From: Longitalea luteola
Lineage (GTDB): Bacteria; Bacteroidota; Bacteroidia; Chitinophagales; Chitinophagaceae
Assembly: GCF_017356035.1 (NCBI RefSeq)
Contig: NZ_JAFIQX010000001.1
Coordinates: forward strand, 1 to 64,000
DNA: 64,000 bases
Direction of reading: 5' to 3'
Positions 7,513-15,797 of this stretch are shown here, one piece after another (position 1 is the first letter of the stretch; the number at the start of each line of letters is the position of its first letter). Both the position numbers and the translations under genes were made by a program. The notes below the pieces were generated by a model. The model was not told the origin of the DNA. It saw nothing but the letters and a program-made list of their open reading frames with translations, and did no database searches.

Positions 7513-8706
7513 TTATTTCTTTCCCGGATATTCTTTCAATGCCTGCTCCAGGCAATCCATGGCCCTGTTAAGATCATGTACATTCAATACATATGCCAGC
7601 CGCACTTCGTCTTTACCCAGTCCGGGCGTTCCATAAAAACCACTGGCCGGCGCCAGCATTAAGGTTTGCCCGTTATAAGAGAAAGATTCCAGTAACCATT
7701 GGCAAAATACATCTGCATCGTCAATGGGCAAACGAGCCATAGCATAAAATGCACCACCGGGGTTGGGACAGGTTACGCCCTTCATAGCGTTTAACCGGTT
7801 TACCAGCACATCGCGCCGTTTCTGGTATTCTGCTTTGGTTGCATCGAAATAATTGTCGGGCAGGTCAACAGCTGCTTCTCCCAGTATCTGTGCAAACGAG
7901 GGCGGACTCAGTCTAGCCTGCGCAAACTTCATCACCGAATCCAGCACTTCCTGGTTCTTCGTAACCAGGGCACCTATACGGCCGCCACAGGCGCTATAGC
8001 GTTTGGAAATAGTGTCCATCAATATCACATTCTCTTCCACGCCCTGTAATTGCATGGCGCTAATATGTTCGCCTCCATAACAAAATTCGCGGTACGCTTC
8101 ATCTGAGAACAGGTACAGGTTGTGTTCCTGCACGATCTGCCTCAGCGTGTCCATTTCTTCCTGGCTGTATAAATAGCCGGTGGGGTTATTGGGATTGCAA
8201 ATAAGTATTGCTTTGGTTCTGGGGGTAACCAGTGCCGAAAATGCAGAAATAGGTGGCAGGGCAAAGCCATTTTCTATATGGGAGGTCACCGGAACCACTT
8301 TAATGCCTGCAGCTACGGCAAATCCATTGTAGTTGGCATAGAACGGTTCGGGAACGATCACCTCATCACCAACGTCGAGGCAGCTCATAAAGCCAAATAA
8401 AATGGCTTCAGAACCACCGGTGGTTACAATGATCTGCGTGTGATCTACTTCGATCCCTTTCTTTTTATAGTACTGAACGAGTTTACGGCGATAACTTTCA
8501 TTGCCGGCGCTGTGGCTGTATTCCAGCACTTTAAAGTCGGCATGGCGCACGGCATTCAAAATAGGCTCAGGCGTTTCAATATCGGGCTGGCCTATATTCA
8601 GGTGAAACACCTTAATACCCTTTTTCTTGGCGCCTTCGGCAAAAGGCACCAGTTTCCGAATAGGTGATGGCGGCATTAGTTTGCCGCGACTACTAAGTGT
8701 TAGCAT
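7513..8706 (-). CDS. PLP-dependent class I/II aminotransferase (aspartate type)
   Basis: A 397-aa fold-type I aminotransferase that likely moves the amino group between aspartate or similar amino acids and 2-oxoglutarate in the cytoplasm. Visible features are the N-terminal VFHLNIGQPDIETP, the PLP-phosphate segment TTGGSEAI, the NPNNPTGY motif near residue 172, SDEAYREF (Asp for the PLP nitrogen) and the Schiff-base region DTISKRYSACGGRIG with its Lys near residue 237. I start at ATG 8706. A promoter with -33 TTTG and -7 TATATTTG ends only 4 nt before this codon, so a longer reading to 8778 would start upstream of the promoter. The mRNA is probably leaderless. Confidence 0.93.
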   Translation of the reverse strand: MLTLSSRGKLMPPSPIRKLVPFAEGAKKKGIKVFHLNIGQPDIETPEPILNAVRHADFKVLEYSHSAGNESYRRKLVQYYKKKGIEVDHTQIIVTTGGSEAILFGFMSCLDVGDEVIVPEPFYANYNGFAVAAGIKVVPVTSHIENGFALPPISAFSALVTPRTKAILICNPNNPTGYLYSQEEMDTLRQIVQEHNLYLFSDEAYREFCYGGEHISAMQLQGVEENVILMDTISKRYSACGGRIGALVTKNQEVLDSVMKFAQARLSPPSFAQILGEAAVDLPDNYFDATKAEYQKRRDVLVNRLNAMKGVTCPNPGGAFYAMARLPIDDADVFCQWLLESFSYNGQTLMLAPASGFYGTPGLGKDEVRLAYVLNVHDLNRAMDCLEQALKEYPGKK

Positions 8707-8710
8707 TTCG

Positions 8711-8740
8711 CAAATATAGGGTACTGCTTTTATGTTCAAA
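8711..8740 (-). promoter_or_regulatory. Bacteroidota-type promoter of the aminotransferase
   Basis: Minus strand: -33 TTTG (8737-8740), 18-nt spacer, -7 TATATTTG (8711-8718). The -7 box ends 4 nt before ATG 8706, so transcription would begin at or beside the A of the start codon. Confidence 0.65.
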
Positions 8741-8868
8741 ATGCTTTGTTTCTGGTTGAGAATGTGATATTTACACAAAATACTGTTCTGGTAGACTGGT
8801 TTTTTTCGGGTATAATGACATTCAATGGATTATATCCAGCACAAACAGGCATAGTGAACAACGGGTCC

Positions 8869-8902
8869 AAAAAAAAATCCTCAGGGCGTTTGCCATGAGG
8901 AT
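8869..8902 (-). terminator. Terminator of the DUF1573 pair
   Basis: Minus-strand stem ATCCTCA / TGAGGAT followed by nine T residues, 39 nt after the end of the second DUF1573 gene. Confidence 0.8.
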
Positions 8903-8940
8903 CAAATAATTTGAAAGAAATCACAACTACTGAAGAGGAA

Positions 8941-9387
8941 CTATCCTTTTTTGTTTCCTTTTTCTTTTTCGAATTTAGCGTAGTCTTCTGCATTCAAAAC
9001 TTCGCCTGTGATTTTCAATTCCAAAGGCTGATCAACCCCGGCAACTTTTACATATATGGTTTTATTAAAGGGGCCGGCGGCCGCCGCATTAAATCCGGCA
9101 GTGATCTTGTCTTCTTTACCTTTTGCTACAGGAGCTTCAGGTTTTACCGGAGTTGTACAGCCGCAGGAAGCAGTTGCAGATTCAATAACTACTGGTTTAT
9201 CAGATATGTTTGAAAAAGCAAAGTTGTATGTAACAGGCACACCTTGTTTGATCTTTCCGAAGTTGTGTACTAATTCTTTGAATTTAACAAAGTTATCAGC
9301 TTTCTTTACGGTTGCAGCTGGAGCAGTCTGTGCAAATACGCCGGCCGTCAGGATCAATGCTGCAAAAGCTAATACAAATCTTTTCAT
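8941..9387 (-). CDS. Secreted DUF1573 protein
   Basis: A 148-aa protein with a signal peptide (MKRFVLAFAALILTAGVFAQ, cleavage near residue 19). The mature part is the single Ig-like DUF1573 fold: VHNFGKIKQGVPVTYNFAFSN, then SATASCGCTTPVKPE with the conserved Cys pair, then GFNAAAAGPFNKTIYV. DUF1573 proteins are common in Bacteroidota periplasm and have no fixed function. It lies 13 nt after a paralogue with the same layout, and the two share the terminator at 8869-8902. Confidence 0.88.
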   Translation of the reverse strand: MKRFVLAFAALILTAGVFAQTAPAATVKKADNFVKFKELVHNFGKIKQGVPVTYNFAFSNISDKPVVIESATASCGCTTPVKPEAPVAKGKEDKITAGFNAAAAGPFNKTIYVKVAGVDQPLELKITGEVLNAEDYAKFEKEKGNKKG

Positions 9388-9400
9388 GAGTTTATGTTTT

Positions 9401-9850
9401 TTAATTGTTTTTCAATAACGATAAAGACGCATTTACAGGTGCTGAGGTTGTAGGCGCTTTATAAACAGTCCCTGTAATCTTCAATGTTTTCGTCTGATTG
9501 GTATTGTATATAATGGTAATGGTTTTATTAAACGCACCTTCCGTAGCCGAATTGTAGCCTACTTTAATAATACTGGTAGCGCCTGGCTGAATAGCCTCTT
9601 TGCTCCATTCAGGCGTTGTGCAACCGCAGGATGCCTGAACATTGTCGAGCATCAACGGTTCCTTGCCAGTGTTTACTATTTCAAAGTTATGGGTAACCGG
9701 GCGACCCTGCGGAATTTTTCCAAAATCATAAGAGGTTTCTTTTAACTGAATTACCTCCTCAGCTTTAGGAGCAGGGGTACTGGCGGCTGTTTGGGCTTGT
9801 GTTACGAATGCAAAAGCAGCAAAACATACCAGTAATAACATACTCTTCAT
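9401..9850 (-). CDS. Secreted DUF1573 protein (upstream paralogue)
   Basis: The 149-aa protein has a signal peptide (MKSMLLLVCFAAFAFVTQAQ) and one DUF1573 domain. It carries SYDFGKIPQGRPVTHNFEIVN, the CGCTTPEW cysteine motif and GYNSATEGAFNKTITI. It is the first gene of a two-gene tandem duplication with 8941-9387, and the two diverge outside the core motifs. The function is unknown. Periplasmic location is inferred from the signal peptide and family. Confidence 0.88.
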   Translation of the reverse strand: MKSMLLLVCFAAFAFVTQAQTAASTPAPKAEEVIQLKETSYDFGKIPQGRPVTHNFEIVNTGKEPLMLDNVQASCGCTTPEWSKEAIQPGATSIIKVGYNSATEGAFNKTITIIYNTNQTKTLKITGTVYKAPTTSAPVNASLSLLKNN

Positions 9851-10063
9851 ACGTACAAAATTTAAGGTTTTTGGTTGCGCATCACTAAACTACACAATAT
9901 CCCGCAAACTTTCGGGGTTGAAAATGGTTACATTGCTTACCGATGGGAATAACATTTGTAACGCTAACATGTTCAAAATTACATTTTTAACGGCCTTCCA
10001 GCCAATAAAATTTTTGGCTGGTGACATTTTTTTAACAACCCCGCAAAATGGCGTGATTATTAA

Positions 10064-10071
10064 TATTTTTG
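10064..10071 (+). promoter_or_regulatory. -7 box of the E1 gene
   Basis: TATTTTTG matches TAnnTTTG exactly and ends 4 nt before ATG 10076. No clear -33 TTTG is visible. It implies a leaderless transcript. Confidence 0.5.
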
Positions 10072-10075
10072 TCGC

Positions 10076-12469
10076 ATGGAAAATAGCACTCACAATCAAT
10101 CGCTTGCCGGCGAGAAGCTGTCTTTCGATAAATTTCGCGAAGAGGTATTAAAAGATTACCGCCTGGCCTGCGAAAGCCGAGAGGCCAGTTTACTGGGTCG
10201 TAAAGAGGTACTTACCGGTAAAGCCAAGTTTGGCATCTTTGGTGATGGCAAAGAGGTTGCACAAATTGCGGCTTCTAAATTTTTCCAGCCCGGCGATTTT
10301 CTGTCGGGTTATTACCGTGATCAAACTATTGCTTTTGCCACCGGCCAGGCTACCGTTGAAGAATTCTTTTCCCAATTGTACGCCGATCCGGATACGGCCC
10401 ACGATCCGCATAGCGGTGGCCGTCAGATGAATTCCCATTTTGCCACACCTATCGTGGATGCACAGGGAGAATGGCTCGATCTGGTTAACCGTAAAAATAT
10501 TGCCGCGGGTTTAGCACCTACCGCCGGACAAATGCCCCGTGCATTGGGCATGGCGCTGGCTTCTAAATTATTCCGCCATTCCGATGTTCTGAAACATTTG
10601 ACGCACCTGAGTAATAATGGTAACGAAGTATGTTTCTGCACGATCGGCGATGCTTCTACTTCTGAAGGCCACTTCTGGGAAGCATTGAATGCCGCCGGCG
10701 TGTTACAAATACCCTTGGCCGTTTTTGTATGGGATGATGGTTATGGCATTTCTGTTCCGCGCCGCATGCAAACCATCAAGGGTTCCATATCAGAAGCCAT
10801 GCGCGGCATGCAGAAAAAAGACAACACGAATGGTTTTGATATATATAAGGTAAAAGCCTGGGATTATGCTGGTATGTGTGAAGTGTTTGAGTCGGCGATC
10901 CGCCGCATGCGGGAAACACATATTCCTGCGCTCTTCCATGTAGAGGAAGTAACGCAGCCGCAAGGCCATTCCACTTCGGGCAGCCACGAACGGTACAAAT
11001 CACCTGAGCGCCTCGCCTGGGAACGCGAATGGGATGGGAACAAAAAAATGCGTGAATGGATCCTCGAGAACACCCTGGCCAGTGAAGAAGAGCTGGAAGA
11101 AATTGAAACCCGGGCAAAGGACATGGTGCGCGAAAGCAAACAACGCGCCTGGGAGAAGTATATAGTGCCTGTTAAACAAATCGTTTCAAAATGCCTGGAG
11201 CTGCTCGATGCCCTCATCAGCCAGGGCGCAGATACTTCCGGTGAAATTGCTGCTGCGAAGAATACGCTGGCTTCCAACCGTGAGCCATTGCGTAAAGATG
11301 CGATTCAGGCTTTACATAAGGCCATACAGGCTGCCGGTGATTCGCCATTGATCACTGAGGTAAAGGACATGTACCAGCAGTTACGCAAAGAAGGTTATGC
11401 TACCTATGGCAGCTATCTGTACGATGAAAGTCCGAAGAGCCCGCTGAAGGTTACTACCACGCCGTTGGAGTTTGCCAGCGATTCACCCATGCTGAACGGG
11501 TATGAGATCTTGAACCATTACTTCGATGAGCTGTTCGCCAGCAATCCGAAAGTACTGGCATTTGGGGAAGATGTTGGAAAGATCGGCGACGTGAACCAGG
11601 GTTTTGCCGGGCTGCAAAATAAATATGGTGAGAACCGCATTTTCGATACGTCTATCCGTGAGCTTACCATTATCGGGCAGGGGATAGGGATGGCTATTCG
11701 TGGCTTGCGTCCGATAGCCGAAATTCAATACATCGATTACATGTTATACGGACTGCAACAGTTGAGCGACAACGCTTCAACTTTGTACTGGCGAACCAAG
11801 GGACGCCAGAGTTGTCCGCTCATCGTACGTACCCGCGGGCATCGCCTCGAAGGCATCTGGCACAGCGGTTCACCCCTGGGCATGATGCTGCATTCACTGC
11901 GTGGCATGCACATTTGCGTGCCGCGGAATATGGTACAGGCAGCCGGGATGTACAATACTTTATTACATGGCAACGATCCGGCTGTGGTGGTGGAATGCCT
12001 GAACGGCTATCGCCTCAAGGAAAGATTGCCTTCCAATATTGTTAATTACAAAGTGGCGTTAGGTGTTCCGGAAGTGCTGAAAGAAGGAACTGATATTACC
12101 ATTGTTTCTTACGGAAGTGTGTTGCGCATCATCAGCGAAGCGGCTGCTATTCTGGAGAGATCAGGCATCAGCTGCGAGATCATCGACGTACAGACGCTGT
12201 TGCCGTTCGATGTGAACCACATGATCCTGGGTTCACTGAAAAAGACCAATCGCATTGTGTTTATCGACGAAGACGTACCAGGTGGAGCTGCTGGTTATAT
12301 GTATAATAAAGTGCTGGAAGAACAAGGCGGCTATCGCTGGCTCGATGTATCGCCCCGTACCATTACCGGTCAGGCGCACAGACCCAGCTATGGCAGTGAT
12401 GGCGACTACTTCAGTAAGCCAAACGTTGAACAGATTGTAGACGTTATACAAGAAATGATGAGTGAATAA
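10076..12469 (+). CDS. Fused E1 alpha/beta of a branched-chain or pyruvate dehydrogenase-type complex
   Basis: The 797-aa enzyme joins the alpha and beta subunits of a thiamine-diphosphate 2-oxoacid dehydrogenase E1. The alpha part (residues 1-430) has CTIGDASTSEGHFWEALN, in which GDA takes the place of the usual GDG of the ThDP motif. The beta part (about 465-797) has GEDVGKIGDVNQGF, FDTSIRELTIIGQGIGMA and the transketolase C-terminal region DVQTLLPFD. It decarboxylates a 2-oxoacid and passes the acyl group to lipoyl E2. No E2 or E3 gene is nearby. Substrate class (branched-chain versus pyruvate) is not decided here. The last codons run into a 7-bp repeat tract. A -7 box ends 4 nt before the ATG. 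Confidence 0.9.
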   Translation: MENSTHNQSLAGEKLSFDKFREEVLKDYRLACESREASLLGRKEVLTGKAKFGIFGDGKEVAQIAASKFFQPGDFLSGYYRDQTIAFATGQATVEEFFSQLYADPDTAHDPHSGGRQMNSHFATPIVDAQGEWLDLVNRKNIAAGLAPTAGQMPRALGMALASKLFRHSDVLKHLTHLSNNGNEVCFCTIGDASTSEGHFWEALNAAGVLQIPLAVFVWDDGYGISVPRRMQTIKGSISEAMRGMQKKDNTNGFDIYKVKAWDYAGMCEVFESAIRRMRETHIPALFHVEEVTQPQGHSTSGSHERYKSPERLAWEREWDGNKKMREWILENTLASEEELEEIETRAKDMVRESKQRAWEKYIVPVKQIVSKCLELLDALISQGADTSGEIAAAKNTLASNREPLRKDAIQALHKAIQAAGDSPLITEVKDMYQQLRKEGYATYGSYLYDESPKSPLKVTTTPLEFASDSPMLNGYEILNHYFDELFASNPKVLAFGEDVGKIGDVNQGFAGLQNKYGENRIFDTSIRELTIIGQGIGMAIRGLRPIAEIQYIDYMLYGLQQLSDNASTLYWRTKGRQSCPLIVRTRGHRLEGIWHSGSPLGMMLHSLRGMHICVPRNMVQAAGMYNTLLHGNDPAVVVECLNGYRLKERLPSNIVNYKVALGVPEVLKEGTDITIVSYGSVLRIISEAAAILERSGISCEIIDVQTLLPFDVNHMILGSLKKTNRIVFIDEDVPGGAAGYMYNKVLEEQGGYRWLDVSPRTITGQAHRPSYGSDGDYFSKPNVEQIVDVIQEMMSE

Positions 12470-12496
12470 GTGAGTGTAAGTGTAAATAGTGAACTG

Positions 12497-12565
12497 CAAT
12501 AGACAATAGACAATGGACAAATGCCGAATTTTGAATCTTGCCTATTGCTCATTGCCAATTGCCTA
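12497..12565. repeat. 7-bp-period tracts, CAATAGA and TTGCCTA
   Basis: Two blocks in register: 12497-12524 CAATAGA, CAATAGA, CAATGGA, CAAATGC; and 12538-12565 TTGCCTA, TTGCTCA, TTGCCAA, TTGCCTA. The second word is close to the reverse complement of the first. It lies just upstream of the four-helix-bundle gene. A looser period-7 stretch already covers the E1 stop codon. Confidence 0.65.
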
Positions 12566-12612
12566 TTGGTTTTAAAAAGGTTCTGGTTAGTTGGAATATA
12601 AAACAACTAACT

Positions 12613-12978
12613 ATGGGAGTTAAGGATATTAGAGATTCAAGAGCATATAAGCTGGCTTTTGAAGTGGCAATGGAGATTTTTGAAATTTCAAAAACATTTC
12701 CAAAAGAAGAACGGTTTTCTCTTACTGACCAAATAAGAAGAGCTTCACGCAGTGTTTGCGCAAACATTGCTGAAGCATATAGAAAGAAATTTTATCCGGC
12801 TCATTTTGTTTCAAAATCATCTGATGCGGATACTGAAAATAGCGAAACAGGAGTATGGTTAGATTTTTCGTATGCGTGTAAATATATTAGTGCAGAAAAA
12901 TATAAAGCTTTATCAGAAAAGAATAAGGAAGCAGGCAGGCTACTAGGGCACATGATTAAAAACCCAGATGAATACTGA
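12613..12978 (+). CDS. Four-helix-bundle protein (S23/IVP family)
   Basis: A 121-aa protein of the family first seen in 23S rRNA intervening sequences and structurally like the Avd accessory protein of diversity-generating retroelements. The family pattern is visible: DSRAYKLAFEVAMEIFEISKTFPKEERFSLTDQIRRASRSVCANIAEA. The role of free-standing members is unknown, and nucleic-acid binding is suspected. I start at ATG 12613; an upstream in-frame reading would run through the 7-bp repeats. The gene is more AT-rich than its neighbours and has repeat tracts of related words on both sides, so it looks like an inserted unit between the E1 and PhzF genes. Confidence 0.87.
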   Translation: MGVKDIRDSRAYKLAFEVAMEIFEISKTFPKEERFSLTDQIRRASRSVCANIAEAYRKKFYPAHFVSKSSDADTENSETGVWLDFSYACKYISAEKYKALSEKNKEAGRLLGHMIKNPDEY

Positions 12979-12987
12979 TTGTATTTT

Positions 12988-13022
12988 TTGTCTATTGCCT
13001 ATTGCTGTCTATTTCTTTATTG
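12988..13022. repeat. 7-bp-period tract, word TTGTCTA/TTGCCTA
   Basis: TTGTCTA, TTGCCTA, TTGCTGT, CTATTTC, TTTATTG in 7-bp register, 9 nt after the four-helix-bundle gene. It uses the same word family as the tract on that gene's other side. Confidence 0.55.
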
Positions 13023-13039
13023 TCCAATGCCCTTTTGTT

Positions 13040-13831
13040 ATGAAACTTACCCTTTACCAAATCGATGCATTCACTAACCATCTATTCGGAGGAAACCCCG
13101 CAGCGGTAATACCACTTGATCAATGGATCAGTGATAGCCTTATGCAACGACTGGCTATGGAGAATAACCTCAGCGAAACTGTTTTCTTTGTGCCCTCGGT
13201 AAATCCGGATGCCGATTACGAGATCCGCTGGTTTACGCCCGAATCGGAGATCAATCTCTGTGGGCATGCCACCCTCGCTTCGGCCTTTGTTCTGTTCCAT
13301 GTAATGGGTTATGGTTATCCTGCTATCCGTTTTCAGTCAAAAAGCGGCTTACTGACCGTTACCAAGAACTTCGACAGGATCAGTATGGATTTCCCCGCCT
13401 GGAAACCGGAACGCCTAACCGAATGGCCGGCTGAATTGACCACTGCTATGGGCAACATAGCCTTCACCAGTGTGCACAAACACCGGGATTACCTCATAGA
13501 AGTAGCCGATGAAGCCATCGTACAACACTGCCAGCCAGATTTCACCTTAGTGAGGAAGTTAGGCCATAAAGTGATCCTTACTGCCCGGGGAACTAAAGCA
13601 GATTTTGTATCGCGGTTCTTTGCCCCTGCCGTAGGGATCGATGAAGATCCGGTAACAGGATCGGCACATGCGCAGCTGATACCATTCTGGGCAGAAAAAC
13701 TGAACAAACAAACCTTACATGCCCGCCAGTTATCGAAACGCGGGGGTGAATTGTGGTGCGAATACCTGGGCGACCGGGTTACGATTGCCGGTCAATGTGT
13801 ATTCTATATGAAAGGTGAGATTGATCTATAA
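13040..13831 (+). CDS. PhzF-family isomerase
   Basis: A 263-aa member of the PhzF/diaminopimelate-epimerase-fold family. Markers are QIDAFTNHLFGGNPAAVIPL at the start, ETVFFV with the likely catalytic Glu near residue 45, FTPESEINLCGHATLAS near residue 68, and DEDPVTGSAHAQLIPFW near 205. Free-standing members act as isomerases or epimerases on small metabolites, and the substrate here is unknown. I start at ATG 13040, where the family N-terminus begins; the longer frame runs back into the repeat tract. A small membrane protein follows 10 nt later. Confidence 0.92.
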   Translation: MKLTLYQIDAFTNHLFGGNPAAVIPLDQWISDSLMQRLAMENNLSETVFFVPSVNPDADYEIRWFTPESEINLCGHATLASAFVLFHVMGYGYPAIRFQSKSGLLTVTKNFDRISMDFPAWKPERLTEWPAELTTAMGNIAFTSVHKHRDYLIEVADEAIVQHCQPDFTLVRKLGHKVILTARGTKADFVSRFFAPAVGIDEDPVTGSAHAQLIPFWAEKLNKQTLHARQLSKRGGELWCEYLGDRVTIAGQCVFYMKGEIDL

Positions 13832-13841
13832 ACTATAACAA

Positions 13842-14144
13842 GTGCTAACACCAAGCGAAAAACGATTTATAAAATCCTGGGAAGAACAGCGCCACGGCGG
13901 CCGGGTAAAGTATTACCTGCTGTATATTATTATGGGTACTTTCATTTGTGCGCTGGTAATAGCTTTTCTAACCCAGGTATTGGGATTCGGGCTACCGCAA
14001 AGTCTCATGAAGATCATCATTGGCAGCTTCCTGATCGTAACCGTTTCTACCATTTTTTCCTGGTGGTATAATGAAAAGCGGTTCAAAGCGATCATTCAAC
14101 GGGAGATCAGGGACGGAATGAAAAAAGATGAAGAAGGGAATTGA
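13842..14144 (+). CDS. Two-pass membrane protein, unknown function
   Basis: I do not recognise this 100-aa protein. It has two hydrophobic segments (YYLLYIIMGTFICALVIAFL at 24-43 and LMKIIIGSFLIVTVSTIFSWW at 55-75) between charged ends, so it is a likely inner-membrane protein. The start is GTG. It sits 10 nt after PhzF and is probably co-transcribed. Its stop codon directly abuts the stop of the convergent DCC gene. Confidence 0.65.
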   Translation: MLTPSEKRFIKSWEEQRHGGRVKYYLLYIIMGTFICALVIAFLTQVLGFGLPQSLMKIIIGSFLIVTVSTIFSWWYNEKRFKAIIQREIRDGMKKDEEGN

Positions 14145-14555
14145 TTAGTCTAAAAACCGCTCCCTCTCTCCGGGCGCTGGTACGCGGCAATGTTCCTTTT
14201 TCCCAAACAGTTTATATCGGTTGGTGGCAATTAACCGGTACACGCCATCGCGAATGGATTGAGGTACATAAATAAACAGGTACATCAATTGCCAGCCGCG
14301 GCCCAGGTGTTTCAATAAACGTAACACAGCGGTTGATCGTGTGTACAATACATTTCCCTCAATAAGCATGAAAGAATGGAATTGGTCAGCAGGCAGATGG
14401 TATTTGTGCAGGTATTCCTGCCCCGTTTTACCCTGCAGCGACCCAAACAGGAATCGCTTCTTCTTGTCCCTTTTTAAAATGAACTGCACTGTCCTGTTAC
14501 ACAGGTTGCAAACTCCGTCAAAGAGCACAATGTATTTTGAAGAGGTACTGGCCAT
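14145..14555 (-). CDS. DCC-family (DUF393) thiol-disulfide oxidoreductase-like protein
   Basis: The 136-aa protein begins with the family signature IVLFDGVCNLCNRTVQFILKRD, whose DGVCxxC gives it the DCC name. The C-terminal part has RDGVYRLIATNRYKLFGK and RVPAPGERERF. The fold is thioredoxin-like and the role in the cell is not well defined. A -7 box TAATTTTG lies on the minus strand at 14563-14570, 7 nt before the ATG, so the leader is only a few bases. The gene is convergent with the membrane protein at 13842, with no spacer between stop codons. Confidence 0.88.
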   Translation of the reverse strand: MASTSSKYIVLFDGVCNLCNRTVQFILKRDKKKRFLFGSLQGKTGQEYLHKYHLPADQFHSFMLIEGNVLYTRSTAVLRLLKHLGRGWQLMYLFIYVPQSIRDGVYRLIATNRYKLFGKKEHCRVPAPGERERFLD

Positions 14556-14664
14556 TACATAGCAAAATTAAGGGGCCCTGCTAACATCTGCATCGCTTAT
14601 TGCCGGGCATTTTTATGAGATTGGACATTGTTTTCAGCTACAAATGTTATTCCAACCGCAAATA

Positions 14665-14693
14665 AAAAACCGGATGTTGTCATCCGGTTTTTT
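14665..14693. terminator. Bidirectional terminator
   Basis: AAAAAACCGGATG and CATCCGGTTTTTT form a near-perfect inverted repeat with A and T runs on both sides. It lies downstream of the yebC-like gene on the minus strand. Confidence 0.8.
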
Positions 14694-14772
14694 ATAGAGA
14701 AATATATTTTTTTGTCAATTGCCGCGGCTGTTTTGATTGCCCATTAGCTGCATTACGCAGGTAATGTCACAA

Positions 14773-14806
14773 TTGATATTGACAATTGTCTATTGTCTCT
14801 GCCAAT
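14773..14806. repeat. 7-bp-period tract, word TTGTCTA
   Basis: TTGACAA, TTGTCTA, TTGTCTC, TGCCAAT in register, ending 3 nt from the stop of the yebC-like gene. Same word family as 12988 and 15662. Confidence 0.5.
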
Positions 14807-14808
14807 AG

Positions 14809-15531
14809 TTACTGCAGGTTATGAAACACTTTCTGCACGTCATCATCCTGTTCCAGTTTGTCAACCAGCTTCAATACTTCCTGGGCCTGTTCTTCCGGTA
14901 ACTGAACGGTGGTAGTAGGGATCCATTCTACTTCAGAGCTGATGGGTGTTATATTTTTTTCTTCCAGCGCCTTTTGCATATTGCCAAAATCATTGAACGC
15001 TACGCGGATCACCAGGACGGTCTCTCCGTTCTCGCCAGTGCCTTCACCCATTTCTTCCAAACCCGCGTCGATCAGTTCCAGCTCCAGGTCGTCCTGGCTG
15101 AGGCCTTCGGGTTTCAGTTTGAATACGCCCATTTTTTTGAACTGAAAGCTTACGCTGCCGCTGTTACCGAGGGTGCCGTTGCCTTTGTTGAAGATGGCCT
15201 TTACGTTGGCTACTGTACGTACGTGGTTGTCCGTAGCGGTTTCAACCAGGATAGCGACGCCGTTGGGGCCGTACCCTTCATACAGGATCTCTTCATAGTT
15301 CTCCATCTCCTTACCCTGTGCACGCTTGATAGCCGCTTCTACGCGGTCTTTAGGCATGTTAACGCTTTTGGCGTTCTGGAAACAACGCCGCAGGGCCGGG
15401 TTGGTGTTCGGGTCAGGACCGCCGGCTTTTACCGCAATAGCGATTTCCTTTCCAATACGGGTAAATTGTTTGGCCATCCGGTCCCACCGGGCAAACATCG
15501 TGGCTTTACGTACTTCAAATATGCGACCCAT
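14809..15531 (-). CDS. yebC: YebC/PmpR-family protein
   Basis: The 240-aa protein is full length for the YebC family. It carries the N-terminal [52 protein letters not shown] and the later [13 protein letters not shown]. Family members act as transcriptional regulators or as factors that help ribosomes at difficult peptide stretches. Which role applies here is unknown. It is a single gene with repeat tracts on both sides and a terminator downstream. Confidence 0.93.
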   Translation of the reverse strand: MGRIFEVRKATMFARWDRMAKQFTRIGKEIAIAVKAGGPDPNTNPALRRCFQNAKSVNMPKDRVEAAIKRAQGKEMENYEEILYEGYGPNGVAILVETATDNHVRTVANVKAIFNKGNGTLGNSGSVSFQFKKMGVFKLKPEGLSQDDLELELIDAGLEEMGEGTGENGETVLVIRVAFNDFGNMQKALEEKNITPISSEVEWIPTTTVQLPEEQAQEVLKLVDKLEQDDDVQKVFHNLQ

Positions 15532-15581
15532 ATATTAGTTTATACTTTGTTTTTGAATTCGTGATTGCATCGTTAATTACT

Positions 15582-15689
15582 GTTACCGGTTGCCAGTTAC
15601 AGGTTCCAGTGTCCATATTATTCAGCTCCTATATTTTCCCTTGCTGCCTGTGTTTTACCAATTGTCTGTTGTCTATTGCCAATTGATTC
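15582..15689. repeat. 7-bp-period tracts, GTTACCG and TTGTCTA
   Basis: Two blocks: 15582-15609 GTTACCG, GTTGCCA, GTTACAG, GTTCCAG; and 15662-15689 TTGTCTG, TTGTCTA, TTGCCAA, TTGATTC. They lie upstream of the yebC-like gene. The two blocks use different words. Confidence 0.6.
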
Positions 15690-15740
15690 AAACGGTTGCA
15701 AAAATAAAATAACTGGCGCATGTGGCCAACATACCCTGAT

Positions 15741-15775
15741 ATAAAACAAAACCCCGCTGTCGGGCGGGGCTGTTT
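15741..15775 (-). terminator. Terminator of the amino acid permease
   Basis: Stem CCCCGC / GCGGGG with a TGTCGG loop. The minus strand reads into a T-rich run broken by one G. It is 23 nt after the permease stop. Confidence 0.75.
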
Positions 15776-15797
15776 ATATTAGAATAAGCTGAAATTG

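Noticed and set aside
14974-15564. 196-aa ORF opposite the yebC-like gene
   Set aside because: Antisense shadow; the YebC-family reading is full length and conserved.
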